Positions 8,260 to 17,122 of a stretch of DNA of 64,000 bases are shown piece by piece. Every line of letters starts with the position of its first letter. The stretch's first letter is position 1. Position numbers and translations under genes: made by a program. The stretch is taken from assembly GCF_000621505.1 (NCBI RefSeq), contig NZ_JHYD01000010.1:153399-217398 (forward strand), in the 5' to 3' direction. The notes under the pieces are model-generated. The model was not told where the DNA came from. It was given only the letters and a program-made list of their open reading frames with translations, and did not search any database. Source of the stretch: Ruminiclostridium cellobioparum DSM 1351 = ATCC 15832 (lineage in GTDB: Bacteria; Bacillota; Clostridia; Acetivibrionales; DSM-1351).

Positions 8260-9459
8260 TTACTTTTTAAGCTTCCTTATTATTATGAAGCCCAGGACAC
8301 CGGCAACTATCAAAATGATTATATTAAATATCAGTTTATAGTTTATATTTATTTCTTCCGAATTCCCTAAAGACGAAACTTTGTCGGTATTCTCAACATT
8401 TAAAAGGTCATAGCCCTCTGTCAGTATTTGATCCTTATAATTTGAGATATCATAACTTTTCGGGGTATTTATTTCATTACTGCCATACTTCAAAGTAAAA
8501 TTCTTTGTTTCAGAGCCTTTGAAAACCAGCTCATCAACCAGATATTCCACCTCAACACCCGTTACTTCCACAGGCTTGTCGTCTTTATTTTCTATAGTTA
8601 TTTCAGCTTCATTTTCTACACTCAAATAAGACTCAAGAGGAATTGTTAAATCCCGGTACTGTACGTTATTAAATTTAAGATTATAAAGTGTTTTTGTCAC
8701 GCTGCCGTTGAAGGTTGCATTTCTTTTGAAGGTACTTCCGGTTTTAAGTGAGACCTTATTAAGCTTAAGATTTTTCATATTTTTTAATTTGATAACAGTT
8801 GTATTTCCCTTCTCTTCGGCAGTATACTCAGGAGCCAGTGTTTCAATGAAGTATTCCTTATTCTGCAATGTCCCGTCATAGTTTAGTGTAACAGTTGAAA
8901 ACTCCACTCTCTCCAGGTTGTTGAAAAGTTTGAAACGGTAGCAGGTATACTTCCTGCTGCCGCTGAAGTTTATATTCAGCTTACTGTTCCCGTCCACATT
9001 ATAAATAATATCATCCTGAACTTTTTCCCAATGGGTGTTATCGTAACTTCCCCAAAGCTCAAGCTGCTTGGCAAAGTTTGTGCTGCTGCTGGAAATTTCC
9101 ATGGACGTGGCTGCAACATCTGACGGCACATTATCCCTCAGGACATAATCATAATAAAAACAATCCTCTTTGACAAAGGAATTGACCAGTTCCAGCTCAT
9201 AGCTCTTATGCATACTTTCCCTGCTTTCCCTGAAACTGTTTATAAAATATGGCACAGGCTCGTTATTATTATCAAAGACCATTATATCCGCCATGTTTTC
9301 AGACAGATTATTATAAACTTCAGCCGTCAGTCTAACAGCCTTATAATTCTTTTCCCCATGATTTTTTACATCCGCGCTGTATGAAAAATCAGCCGCATAT
9401 GCAAACACTGAACTGAATACAATGAATATTGCAATATTAAGTATTATTCTTTTTTTCAT
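8260..9459 (-). CDS. DUF3999-like exported/membrane protein
   Basis: A 399-residue protein with an N-terminal signal (ILNIAIFIVFSSVFAYA), a large extracytoplasmic beta-rich region, and one C-terminal transmembrane helix (about residues 375-395) followed by RKLKK, giving an outside-facing, tail-anchored topology. The DUF3999 assignment rests on this layout and on the neighbour: DUF3999 and DUF2339 proteins are recurrent genomic partners. The start overlaps the end of the DUF2339 gene by 23 bp, a sign of translational coupling. Function is unknown; an envelope role with the adjacent two-component system is inference. Confidence 0.65.
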   Translation of the reverse strand: MKKRIILNIAIFIVFSSVFAYAADFSYSADVKNHGEKNYKAVRLTAEVYNNLSENMADIMVFDNNNEPVPYFINSFRESRESMHKSYELELVNSFVKEDCFYYDYVLRDNVPSDVAATSMEISSSSTNFAKQLELWGSYDNTHWEKVQDDIIYNVDGNSKLNINFSGSRKYTCYRFKLFNNLERVEFSTVTLNYDGTLQNKEYFIETLAPEYTAEEKGNTTVIKLKNMKNLKLNKVSLKTGSTFKRNATFNGSVTKTLYNLKFNNVQYRDLTIPLESYLSVENEAEITIENKDDKPVEVTGVEVEYLVDELVFKGSETKNFTLKYGSNEINTPKSYDISNYKDQILTEGYDLLNVENTDKVSSLGNSEEININYKLIFNIIILIVAGVLGFIIIRKLKK

Positions 9460-11977
9460 CAGGCATTACCTCACCAACAAAATTAATCTTCCTGCTAAAG
9501 TATTGATAGACAAAGGAAATGGCCAGGAGAGTCAAACCAAATATAAAGTATGAAACGATCCTATAGCCCTGTGTCAGGAAGGATAAGTCAATAACAAACA
9601 ATTTTGCCACTGCCATAATGCAAAAACCCAGACCAAATCTTCTTATTAACACATACTTCTTAATGAATCCGAAAATAATCCACGAAAGTGCGGTCACTAA
9701 ATAGACAACACTTATTAATGCATTATTAAATCCAAGATTAAACTGCATTATCAGATTTTGAGTCAATATGACAATAAAATATAATGAGATAATAAGAGGA
9801 TATAATTCAATTCCGATTTTCCGTTTGGCCACCAGCTTCATTATGAACTCACGTACCGCCAATAGGGATAACAGTGAGATTACGGCTATTTCAACCGTCC
9901 CGAGGATACACGTTCCTCTCGAAGCATTGCTCAGAAAACCTGCAACCGGTGAAAAGAAACTAAGGATAAATAATGAGGCAACTCCTATTAAATAGAGTAC
10001 GGAGGATATGACCTCCGTCACTTTATCCTTAATAATATTGATTTTAGGTATAAGGTATGCAATTATAAAGCCGGCTAAAATCATCGCAGCATTGATCAGA
10101 TAATCCAGACTAAAATCACTGCCCAATAAAGGCTCATACAAGTAGTCTTTCAACTCAACTCCTAATAAATATAAAGAGAAAAACCATATATTTATCAGGG
10201 TAATATATTTATAAACTTTAGTTGACCCGGCCGAGATTTCATTTTTATAAAGCAATGCGCTTAGAACTACGATACTTCCGGCCGTTACAGCCAGATATTT
10301 ATATACAAACAGCGAGCTGTGATAATTTGGTATATCAAATAATATAAACGCGGCAAGACACAGGAAGGTAATTACCGTTCCCGCTCTCTTAAAGCCTTTT
10401 ACATTCCTGATTGTGCCGTATGTAAGCAGAGCTGTGCCTTCAATCAGCCACCCCAGTGAGAACCAGGTCTTATCAAATTGGAAGGGGATTATCAGCGCAA
10501 CAAAGGTAAGTCCGGTAATGTAAAACAGAGCCCTTGCCTTTCTCTCTTCTTCCATAAAGCTTTCAGTAAATCTTCCCATGGCAATATATACGGCTGCAAA
10601 AGCGACAGCCAGGGCACCTGTGAAGTCTTCAAGCCCGGTGATGTAAAATACCGTGTAAAGCAAAATACTGCTTATAACAGTGTTTTTTGCCAGCAGTACA
10701 ATGTCAGAGGTCCTGAAATTGAGCTTATACCTGTATGCACCGGCAACAGGTATGAGGGTATATATTATAAAAGCCAGAACAATATAGGCAATCGATATCA
10801 AATCATCCGCTGAAAATCCTGTGTTGCCTGTACGTCCGCCAAACATGATGGCCAATATATAGATTGAACCGATAACATTAAGCCAGAAGCCCATATATGC
10901 AGTTACAAGCCACCGCTTGTTTACCGAAATAACCAATGCCAGCAGGTTGAGCAGAACAAAATATACCATCGCACCGTAAACAATGTTCTTATCCCCTTCA
11001 ATGGAAAGTATGGGCAGATACCCCCCTATAATTGCAAAGCAGGATATGGTTTGGGAGCCATATCTTTGGGACAGTACAAAAGCGCCTGCAGTTACCAGAA
11101 CGGTTAATCCCAGAGCAGGGAACATACTCAGCAGATTAAAGTTGAAATAGCTCAGGGCCAATCCTACGTATAAAATTGCAATCCCCCCGCTTGTAAGCCC
11201 GATTGAAAAAATGTTGGTTTTCCTGCGGTTGAAGAATTCACCGGCCATCAGCATTACCAGGCCAATAACAAAGGTGAAAATACTTTTCAGAATGTCCGGC
11301 AACCTGAAATATGTAAACTGGGAAGCTGCTATGATTCCTATTATCAAAAGAAAAATCCCCAGTTTATTTATGATATTCAGTCCTATAAAGGATTCTATGT
11401 TGTTCTGTTTTATCCGGCCTTTAATCTCTTCTTCGGTCAGCCGTTCCTGCTGCAGCTTCTGGAATCCGGCAGCCCGGCTTTCATTCAAGGCTTTTGAATT
11501 CCTTAATATTTCCTCCCTGGCAGCCCTGACCCTTTCTTCAAGCAATTTTCTAAGTTCGTATATCCTGGGATATATCTCATCCTGGAGATTCACCCTGTTG
11601 GCCTGCAAAATACCGGCCATTTCATCTATCCGTTTCTTTTCGGTCATTTCAAAGTAAGTAAGTCTGTTTAATTCACCTTCGATATTGGATTTAAAATAAA
11701 CCTCCAACTTTTTATTTGTTGAGTTGAGAATCTGGATCTTTTCGTTGTATAACTGTTCATAAACAGCATTCCTGAGATTTTTGTTTTCTTCGGACAGCCT
11801 TTGATTGTCTGCTTTTTCCCTATTAAAAAACTCTTTTAATTGGGAAATTTCCGCTTCCAGTTTTTGGTTTTCACCCAACAAATCTGTGGCTTCAATTGAT
11901 GAAATTTCCTTCTCAAGGTCTGACACCATCTCTTTATGCCTGGCTAGTATACCTTTAAGGTTATTCACCTCTAACAC
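9437..11977 (-). CDS. DUF2339 polytopic membrane protein with N-terminal coiled coil
   Basis: An 846-residue protein. Residues 1-195 are a charged coiled coil (LARHKEMVSDLEKEIS ... ENQKLEAEISQLKEFF) and the rest is a chain of more than twenty hydrophobic helices, the pattern of DUF2339 proteins. The GTG at 11977 is preferred because AAGGGGG lies upstream; longer frames lack a site. It is first in a probable four-gene minus-strand unit with DUF3999, a response regulator and a kinase. No function is established for the family. The coiled coil would be cytoplasmic if the first helix runs inward to outward, and could mediate oligomerisation. Confidence 0.75.
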   Translation of the reverse strand: MLEVNNLKGILARHKEMVSDLEKEISSIEATDLLGENQKLEAEISQLKEFFNREKADNQRLSEENKNLRNAVYEQLYNEKIQILNSTNKKLEVYFKSNIEGELNRLTYFEMTEKKRIDEMAGILQANRVNLQDEIYPRIYELRKLLEERVRAAREEILRNSKALNESRAAGFQKLQQERLTEEEIKGRIKQNNIESFIGLNIINKLGIFLLIIGIIAASQFTYFRLPDILKSIFTFVIGLVMLMAGEFFNRRKTNIFSIGLTSGGIAILYVGLALSYFNFNLLSMFPALGLTVLVTAGAFVLSQRYGSQTISCFAIIGGYLPILSIEGDKNIVYGAMVYFVLLNLLALVISVNKRWLVTAYMGFWLNVIGSIYILAIMFGGRTGNTGFSADDLISIAYIVLAFIIYTLIPVAGAYRYKLNFRTSDIVLLAKNTVISSILLYTVFYITGLEDFTGALAVAFAAVYIAMGRFTESFMEEERKARALFYITGLTFVALIIPFQFDKTWFSLGWLIEGTALLTYGTIRNVKGFKRAGTVITFLCLAAFILFDIPNYHSSLFVYKYLAVTAGSIVVLSALLYKNEISAGSTKVYKYITLINIWFFSLYLLGVELKDYLYEPLLGSDFSLDYLINAAMILAGFIIAYLIPKINIIKDKVTEVISSVLYLIGVASLFILSFFSPVAGFLSNASRGTCILGTVEIAVISLLSLLAVREFIMKLVAKRKIGIELYPLIISLYFIVILTQNLIMQFNLGFNNALISVVYLVTALSWIIFGFIKKYVLIRRFGLGFCIMAVAKLFVIDLSFLTQGYRIVSYFIFGLTLLAISFVYQYFSRKINFVGEVMPDEKKNNT

Positions 11978-12090
11978 AAACTTCGCCCCCTTTCGATTAT
12001 ACATACCAAATTTTATCATAATTATATCAAATTTGTAACCAGCTGCATAAAGAGTATATTTTTCTACACAAAAATACACCGGCCATTAAC

Positions 12091-13530
12091 TTACTTTACG
12101 GAATAACTCTGCAGCAGCCCCTGCTTTTCATCCCAGAGTTTCTTTGAAAGATCCACATAATATTTGTGCGGGTTTTCAAACCTTTTTACTTCGTCCCATA
12201 TGGTGTCCAACTGGGCTTGGCAAAACTCCTTTATCTGCTGTGTATTGGGGCTTTCATACACACATTTGCCCTTCTCAAAAACGGGCACCAACAGCTTTTG
12301 AGCTCTGAAGCCGGTCAAGGTTTTTCTCTTCCAGGTATATTCAGGGTCGAATATTTCATAGGGCTCATTTTCATCAATCACTTCGTCATGCATTGTCAGC
12401 ACATCTGCAATTGCCTTGCTGCTCTCTTTGTCATACAACCTGTAAACCTGTTTGAAACAGGGATTGGTCACCTTTCCCACATTCTCGCTCAACTTGATCT
12501 TGGGTATGATAATTCCGTCTTCCTCAATGGCAACCAGTTTGTAGACCCCTCCAAAAACCGGTTCGGATCTGGAAGTGATCAATCTCTCTCCGACTCCGAA
12601 CAAATCAACCTTTGCTCCTTCGATCAAAATATCTCTGATTATAAACTCATCCAGGGAGTTTGAAGCCACTATTTTACAATCGTGGAAACCTGCCGCGTCC
12701 AGCATTTTTCTGGCGGCTTTTGACAGATAGGTAATATCCCCCGAATCTATCCTTATGCCTTTTGGTCTGAATCCCCTGGGCACGATTTCTTCATTGAATA
12801 CCCTAATGGCATTGGGAACCCCTGACTTCAGCGTATTATAGGTATCCACCAGAAGGGTGCAGTTATCTGGGTAGGTCCGCGCATACATGCGGAATGACTC
12901 AAGCTCATCCGGAAACATCTGGATCCAGCTGTGCGCCATTGTACCGATTGCAGGAATGTTGAATTCCTTTTCGGCTATGGTACAGGCCGTTCCTACGCAG
13001 CCGCCGATGTAGGCGGCCCTGGCACCATAAATGGCACCGTCATAGCCCTGTGCTCTCCTGGAACCGAACTCCATAACTTCCCTGCCCTGCGCAGCCCTTA
13101 CAATTCTGTTTGCCTTTGTGGCAATAAGACTCTGATGATTGACGGTAAGTAAAATCATGGTTTCAATAAATTGGGCCTCTATTACAGGCCCCCTCACAAT
13201 AACCACAGGTTCACCCGGAAATATGGGTGTTCCTTCGGGTACAGCCCACACATCGCAGCTGAACTTGAAATTCATCAGGTATTCAAGAAAGTCTTCGCCA
13301 AATTGTTTTCTTCTCAAATATTCCATATCGGACCGGCTGAATTTAAGATTTTCAAGGTAACGGATCACCTGCTCGACTCCTGCCATAATTGCAAAGCCGC
13401 CATTGTCAGGCACCTTTCTGAAAAACATATCAAAGTATGCTATCTTATCCTTCCAGCCGTTTTGAAAGTAACCATTGGCCATTGTTATTTCGTAGAAATC
13501 GGTAAGCATTGTCAAGTTCATATTATTCAT
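12091..13530 (-). CDS. pncB: nicotinate phosphoribosyltransferase
   Basis: A 479-residue enzyme that condenses nicotinate with PRPP to give nicotinate mononucleotide in the Preiss-Handler salvage of NAD. It begins with the family signature MNLTMLTDFYEITMANGYF-like segment and contains conserved core motifs including EFGSRRAQG, GTMAHSWIQMF, RIDSGDITYLSK and ASNSLDEF. Full length for the family. The ATG at 13530 is chosen from AAGGAG seven bases upstream. It follows a nicotinamidase-like gene by 13 bp, so substrate production and use are coupled; the operon is led by an NrtR-like regulator. Confidence 0.93.
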   Translation of the reverse strand: MNNMNLTMLTDFYEITMANGYFQNGWKDKIAYFDMFFRKVPDNGGFAIMAGVEQVIRYLENLKFSRSDMEYLRRKQFGEDFLEYLMNFKFSCDVWAVPEGTPIFPGEPVVIVRGPVIEAQFIETMILLTVNHQSLIATKANRIVRAAQGREVMEFGSRRAQGYDGAIYGARAAYIGGCVGTACTIAEKEFNIPAIGTMAHSWIQMFPDELESFRMYARTYPDNCTLLVDTYNTLKSGVPNAIRVFNEEIVPRGFRPKGIRIDSGDITYLSKAARKMLDAAGFHDCKIVASNSLDEFIIRDILIEGAKVDLFGVGERLITSRSEPVFGGVYKLVAIEEDGIIIPKIKLSENVGKVTNPCFKQVYRLYDKESSKAIADVLTMHDEVIDENEPYEIFDPEYTWKRKTLTGFRAQKLLVPVFEKGKCVYESPNTQQIKEFCQAQLDTIWDEVKRFENPHKYYVDLSKKLWDEKQGLLQSYSVK

Positions 13531-13543
13531 ATAGATATCTCCT

Positions 13544-14215
13544 TTATATAAGTGCGGCAATAATTTCGATCCCGTTAATATGCATATTATAGAGGGCCAT
13601 TAAATTGGTCAGATCACCGTTATGAATGCCCAGGTCATAGGTATCAACTGAGTTTATGGGAACGATGATCCGTGAACTTCTGTTTTGCTTGTTAAACCAG
13701 GTTTTCAAGGTGATTGAAAACTGCTGTACACAGATGTCGGTACAGTCGCCGGTGACAATAAATGTATTTATGTCCGGATTTTGCCCAAGCCAGTTTTGAA
13801 ATTCCTCTTCCAAAAAGCCATTGGTAGAGTTCTTCGGGATAAGTTTGTAACCTCCCGCATTTTTAATTTCATCAACCACCTCTGCCTCGTAAGTATCTTT
13901 CAGGCAATGAACGGGATAAGCTTCAAACTCAGGTGATGTCCCTGTATGATTGTCGGCAAAAGCCAGTTTGGAAATCCCCAGTTCATCACATTTTACAGAT
14001 AAGCTTACAATCTCAGCTATCAGCTCCTCCACCCTTTTGCTCATTAAGGCTCCGCTCCTGGCAAAACCGTTTATCATGTCTATCATTACCAATGCAGTAC
14101 GTGTTGAAGGCAGTTTCTCCAGTTCTATTGCTCCTGCTTCCTCAAACATTTTATATAAATCATACAGAGTTTTGGAGCTATCTCTTGCAAAATCCTCCAT
14201 ACTTGTAAATTTCAT
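13544..14215 (-). CDS. isochorismatase-family hydrolase, probable nicotinamidase
   Basis: A 223-residue cysteine hydrolase of the isochorismatase fold. Visible motifs are the catalytic Asp strand VMIDMINGFARSG and the nucleophile loop TGDCTDICVQQF, where the second Cys sits in the usual position. DNHTGTSPEFEAYPVHC matches the metal / substrate region of nicotinamidases. In this context, between an NrtR-like regulator and pncB, deamidation of nicotinamide to nicotinate is the likely reaction. The start at 14215 has AAGGGGG upstream. Another amidase of the superfamily cannot be excluded from sequence alone. Confidence 0.82.
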   Translation of the reverse strand: MKFTSMEDFARDSSKTLYDLYKMFEEAGAIELEKLPSTRTALVMIDMINGFARSGALMSKRVEELIAEIVSLSVKCDELGISKLAFADNHTGTSPEFEAYPVHCLKDTYEAEVVDEIKNAGGYKLIPKNSTNGFLEEEFQNWLGQNPDINTFIVTGDCTDICVQQFSITLKTWFNKQNRSSRIIVPINSVDTYDLGIHNGDLTNLMALYNMHINGIEIIAALI

Positions 14216-14290
14216 AGGTACAACCCCCTTAAAATTCATTAATCTGTTCTTCCAACTACTCTTTAACAATTTTCCTTACAAATTATTCTT

Positions 14291-15205
14291 TTATTCATTT
14301 TCCTTGTTCCAGTCGGTATTGAATCTGTAAAGTTTAGATGGTCTGTGTCCTGCATCTTTTGTATATTGGTTCGTTTCAATCACCATATGGGCGGTTTTTC
14401 TTCTGAAATTAGCCTTTAACAGCTCAGTATCAAGAATCACCTCATACACCTGCTGAAGCTGTGTGAGTGTAAAAAGCTCCGGCATCAAATTGAAGGCTAT
14501 ATCGGTATACTCTATTTTGGATCGGAGCCTTTCCAGGGCATATTCGATTATTCCGGCATGGTCGAAGGCAATTCCGCTGCATTCTTCTATACTTCCATAA
14601 GTTCTTACAGTTCTTCCGCTGACGGTTTTTACTTTTTTTATTACAGCCTCCAGATCCTTTTCGCCCTCACAGGCAAGTTTTAACTTATAGAGCCTTTGCT
14701 GTTCATATCCGGTGCCTGTCAAAGTCTTGTGCTCCTGAAACAATTTACACTGCACCGAAAACCATTTGGCATCGGCTGCGTCATTGTTTGCTACCACTTC
14801 CAAAGTGCTGCTGTCAGCCAATGCCATATAGGATGTACTTATGATTCTGGCTCTGGGGTCCCTGTCCACCTCCCCCCAGGTATACAGCTGTTCCATATAG
14901 ATACTGTCTATATTGGTTTCCTCTTTTAATTCTCTTACAGCCGCCTGTTCAAGACTTTCATCCATTTTTGCAAAACCGCCCGGCAAGGCCCACTGGCCGA
15001 TAAACGGGTGCTCGCCCCTTTTGATCAGCAGGAGCTTAAGCTCTTTATCGGGAAGAGTCCTGTAATTCCTTTTCTTCGCGTCGGTAACAGTAAATATAAG
15101 CATATCCACCGTAACCGAAGGCCTTTCGTATTTGTACGGATTATAGGCTGCAAGGAATTCTTTTTCTGTCTGCCCGTGCGAATTTAGTTTTTCATTAGAA
15201 GCCAT
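14291..15205 (-). CDS. nrtR: NrtR-like Nudix / winged-helix regulator of NAD metabolism
   Basis: A 304-residue protein with an N-terminal Nudix domain (residues about 35-175) and a C-terminal winged-helix region (LFTLTQLQQVYEVIL ... NFRRKTAHM), the layout of NrtR repressors that sense ADP-ribose and control NAD salvage. The Nudix box GGFAKMDES...REL.EET is intact at every catalytic position, so hydrolysis of ADP-ribose-like substrates is possible; many NrtR proteins have lost it. The start at 15205 uses AGGTGG. It leads an operon with the hydrolase and pncB, and a palindrome overlaps its own promoter, consistent with autoregulation. Confidence 0.85.
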   Translation of the reverse strand: MASNEKLNSHGQTEKEFLAAYNPYKYERPSVTVDMLIFTVTDAKKRNYRTLPDKELKLLLIKRGEHPFIGQWALPGGFAKMDESLEQAAVRELKEETNIDSIYMEQLYTWGEVDRDPRARIISTSYMALADSSTLEVVANNDAADAKWFSVQCKLFQEHKTLTGTGYEQQRLYKLKLACEGEKDLEAVIKKVKTVSGRTVRTYGSIEECSGIAFDHAGIIEYALERLRSKIEYTDIAFNLMPELFTLTQLQQVYEVILDTELLKANFRRKTAHMVIETNQYTKDAGHRPSKLYRFNTDWNKENE

Positions 15206-15270
15206 TACATCCACCTATTTTTTCTATTATTTTATTTGCTTTTGTTCTTACCATTCTGTTATTATCATAT

Positions 15271-15309
15271 TGTTAATAACATTATATTCCAGACATGGTT
15301 TATTGTCAA
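15271..15309 (-). promoter_or_regulatory. sigma-A promoter with overlapping palindromic operator for the NAD operon
   Basis: On the minus strand a perfect TTGACA (15304-15309) is separated by exactly 17 bases from a perfect TATAAT (15281-15286). Next to the -10 box, at 15271-15281, lies TGTTATTAACA, a palindrome about a central base. This is where a repressor such as NrtR would block initiation. The promoter is seen directly; the operator assignment is inference. Confidence 0.7.
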
Positions 15310-15405
15310 TCTTCCCCCTTCCAGTATGCAGCTTTTCATTATATAATTTCTATCAGGGATCGTATATATTAAAAATGATCAAATATCAGCCTTCAGGAGT
15401 GCAGC

Positions 15406-16152
15406 ATGTATTATATTGTTTTTGATCTGGAACTTAATCAGGACTTCTCTTCATCACAGAATAAATATGCCAATAGAGCCTCCGCACCCTTTGAGATCAT
15501 TCAGATAGGTGCTGTTAAACTGGACGGGGAGTTCAATACCGTTAATACCTTTAACCGGTATGTAAAACCTGCGTTTTATGAAAAAATAAATCCATTTATA
15601 ACAGGATTGACAGGAATAACCACCGAACAGCTTCAGACAGAAGAAACATTTCCTGAAGTATACAGGCATTTTAAAGAATTTACAGGGGGGACCGGCTCTG
15701 TTTTCTGTGTATGGGGTTCCTCCGATGTGAAGGTATTATTCGGAAATGCGGGAATCCATGGTTTGAGCACCGGGTTTTTGTCAAAAAAATATATTAATAT
15801 TCAGCCATATGCCTCCTTATATTTCAACTTTCCGGTAAAAAACCTGCTAAGACTTGAACATGCGGTTCAAGCCCTGAACATTCCCATTGATTATGCCTTT
15901 CACAATGCCTTTCATGATGCTTACTATACCGCCGAAATATTTAAGAAAATCTACAATTGCTTTATGCAGCCAAAGTTTTATGATCCCTCTGTTATTCCTG
16001 ACAGGCCTCCGAGACAGCCTAAGAGGTCCATCGATATTGAAGGTCTTGTAATGCAATTTGAAAAAATGTATGACAGAGAGCTCACCCATGAAGAGAAAGG
16101 CATGATATTACTTGCGTTTAAAATGGGAAAAACAGGCCAGTTCCTAAAATAA
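15406..16152 (+). CDS. DEDDh 3'-5' exonuclease (KapD / DnaQ-like)
   Basis: A 248-residue exonuclease-fold protein. The first motif is FDLELNQ (Asp and Glu for the two metals), the second includes VFCVWGSSDVKVL, and the third is FHNAFHDAYYTAEIF with the His and Asp of the DEDDh class. The family degrades RNA or DNA from 3' ends; the KapD branch is a minor kinase-A / sporulation-linked exonuclease in bacilli. It carries about 40 extra C-terminal residues with a KMYDRELTHEEK helix. It stands divergently from the NAD operon and is followed 91 bp later by a PHP gene. Confidence 0.85.
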   Translation: MYYIVFDLELNQDFSSSQNKYANRASAPFEIIQIGAVKLDGEFNTVNTFNRYVKPAFYEKINPFITGLTGITTEQLQTEETFPEVYRHFKEFTGGTGSVFCVWGSSDVKVLFGNAGIHGLSTGFLSKKYINIQPYASLYFNFPVKNLLRLEHAVQALNIPIDYAFHNAFHDAYYTAEIFKKIYNCFMQPKFYDPSVIPDRPPRQPKRSIDIEGLVMQFEKMYDRELTHEEKGMILLAFKMGKTGQFLK

Positions 16153-16243
16153 CTTATTTACCCATTTAAATATGCATACATTTTTGCAATTTTACTCAAC
16201 ATAATTTATACTATTTAAAAGAGTTATTTACGGGGGCAAGCCA

Positions 16244-17122
16244 ATGATTGATTTACACATTCATACAACCTCCTCGGACGGCTCCGAGGAACCTGAAGAA
16301 ATTCTTAAGAAAGCCGGTCAATTGGGGTTGGAGTATATCTCCATCACTGATCACGATTCTATTGGTGCGTACCAAAAGCTGAGCAGGAATAATACAAGAA
16401 ATCTTTTCAAAGGTAAAATCATACCCGGCTGTGAGTTCACTGCGGTACACAATGGAAAACCCATTGAAATACTGGGTTACGGTATTGATTTAGATATAAT
16501 AGAAGCCGCCGGTATTGTTTCAGATGAAAAATTCCTTCAAAGAGAAAACGGATACCTGAAAAAATTGATGGAAGTGTGTGAAGACCTTAATCTTACGTAT
16601 AGCAAAGAGCTGTCAATAAAGGGTACGAAATATTTTGCATCACAGGTGCTGCATTCAGATTTGAGAAAGTATCCCGAAAATGAAAAATATATGGGAAAAG
16701 CTATCTGGGAGAATTTGAATGCCTTTTACAGGACTTGTGTCACCAATGAAAGCAGTCCTTTTTTCCTGGATCAGCTAAAAGACTGCCTATCGGCCGGGGA
16801 AACTGCCGGCCTGATCAAAGCTGCAGGCGGGAAGGCATTTCTGGCTCATCCCTACGTATATTTTGAAACGGATTATAAAGAATTTCTGGACTCCATAGTA
16901 ATGCTCAACGTTCTCGATGGTATAGAATGCTACCACTCTCTCCATTCAGCCGACAGGACAAGGTATCTTCTCGATTACTGCCGTGAGCACAATTTGTACT
17001 CTTCGGGAGGAAGTGATTATCACGGCAAACTTAAACCCGCCGTTAACCTTGGAGAAAGCATCAGAGGGGTAAAAATACCTTACGATATATTGGCACCATG
17101 GCTTCCGTCAAATTTAATATAA
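16244..17122 (+). CDS. PHP-domain phosphoesterase (TrpH/YciV-like)
   Basis: A 292-residue PHP protein with all metal-binding motifs visible: DLHIHTTSSDGS at the N-terminus, SITDHDSIGAY, an LAHPY loop near residue 205 and GGSDYHG near residue 260. Characterised relatives hydrolyse 3',5'-nucleoside bisphosphates or oligonucleotide 5' ends. The exact substrate cannot be read here. The stop overlaps the convergent gene by 9 bp. Confidence 0.85.
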   Translation: MIDLHIHTTSSDGSEEPEEILKKAGQLGLEYISITDHDSIGAYQKLSRNNTRNLFKGKIIPGCEFTAVHNGKPIEILGYGIDLDIIEAAGIVSDEKFLQRENGYLKKLMEVCEDLNLTYSKELSIKGTKYFASQVLHSDLRKYPENEKYMGKAIWENLNAFYRTCVTNESSPFFLDQLKDCLSAGETAGLIKAAGGKAFLAHPYVYFETDYKEFLDSIVMLNVLDGIECYHSLHSADRTRYLLDYCREHNLYSSGGSDYHGKLKPAVNLGESIRGVKIPYDILAPWLPSNLI

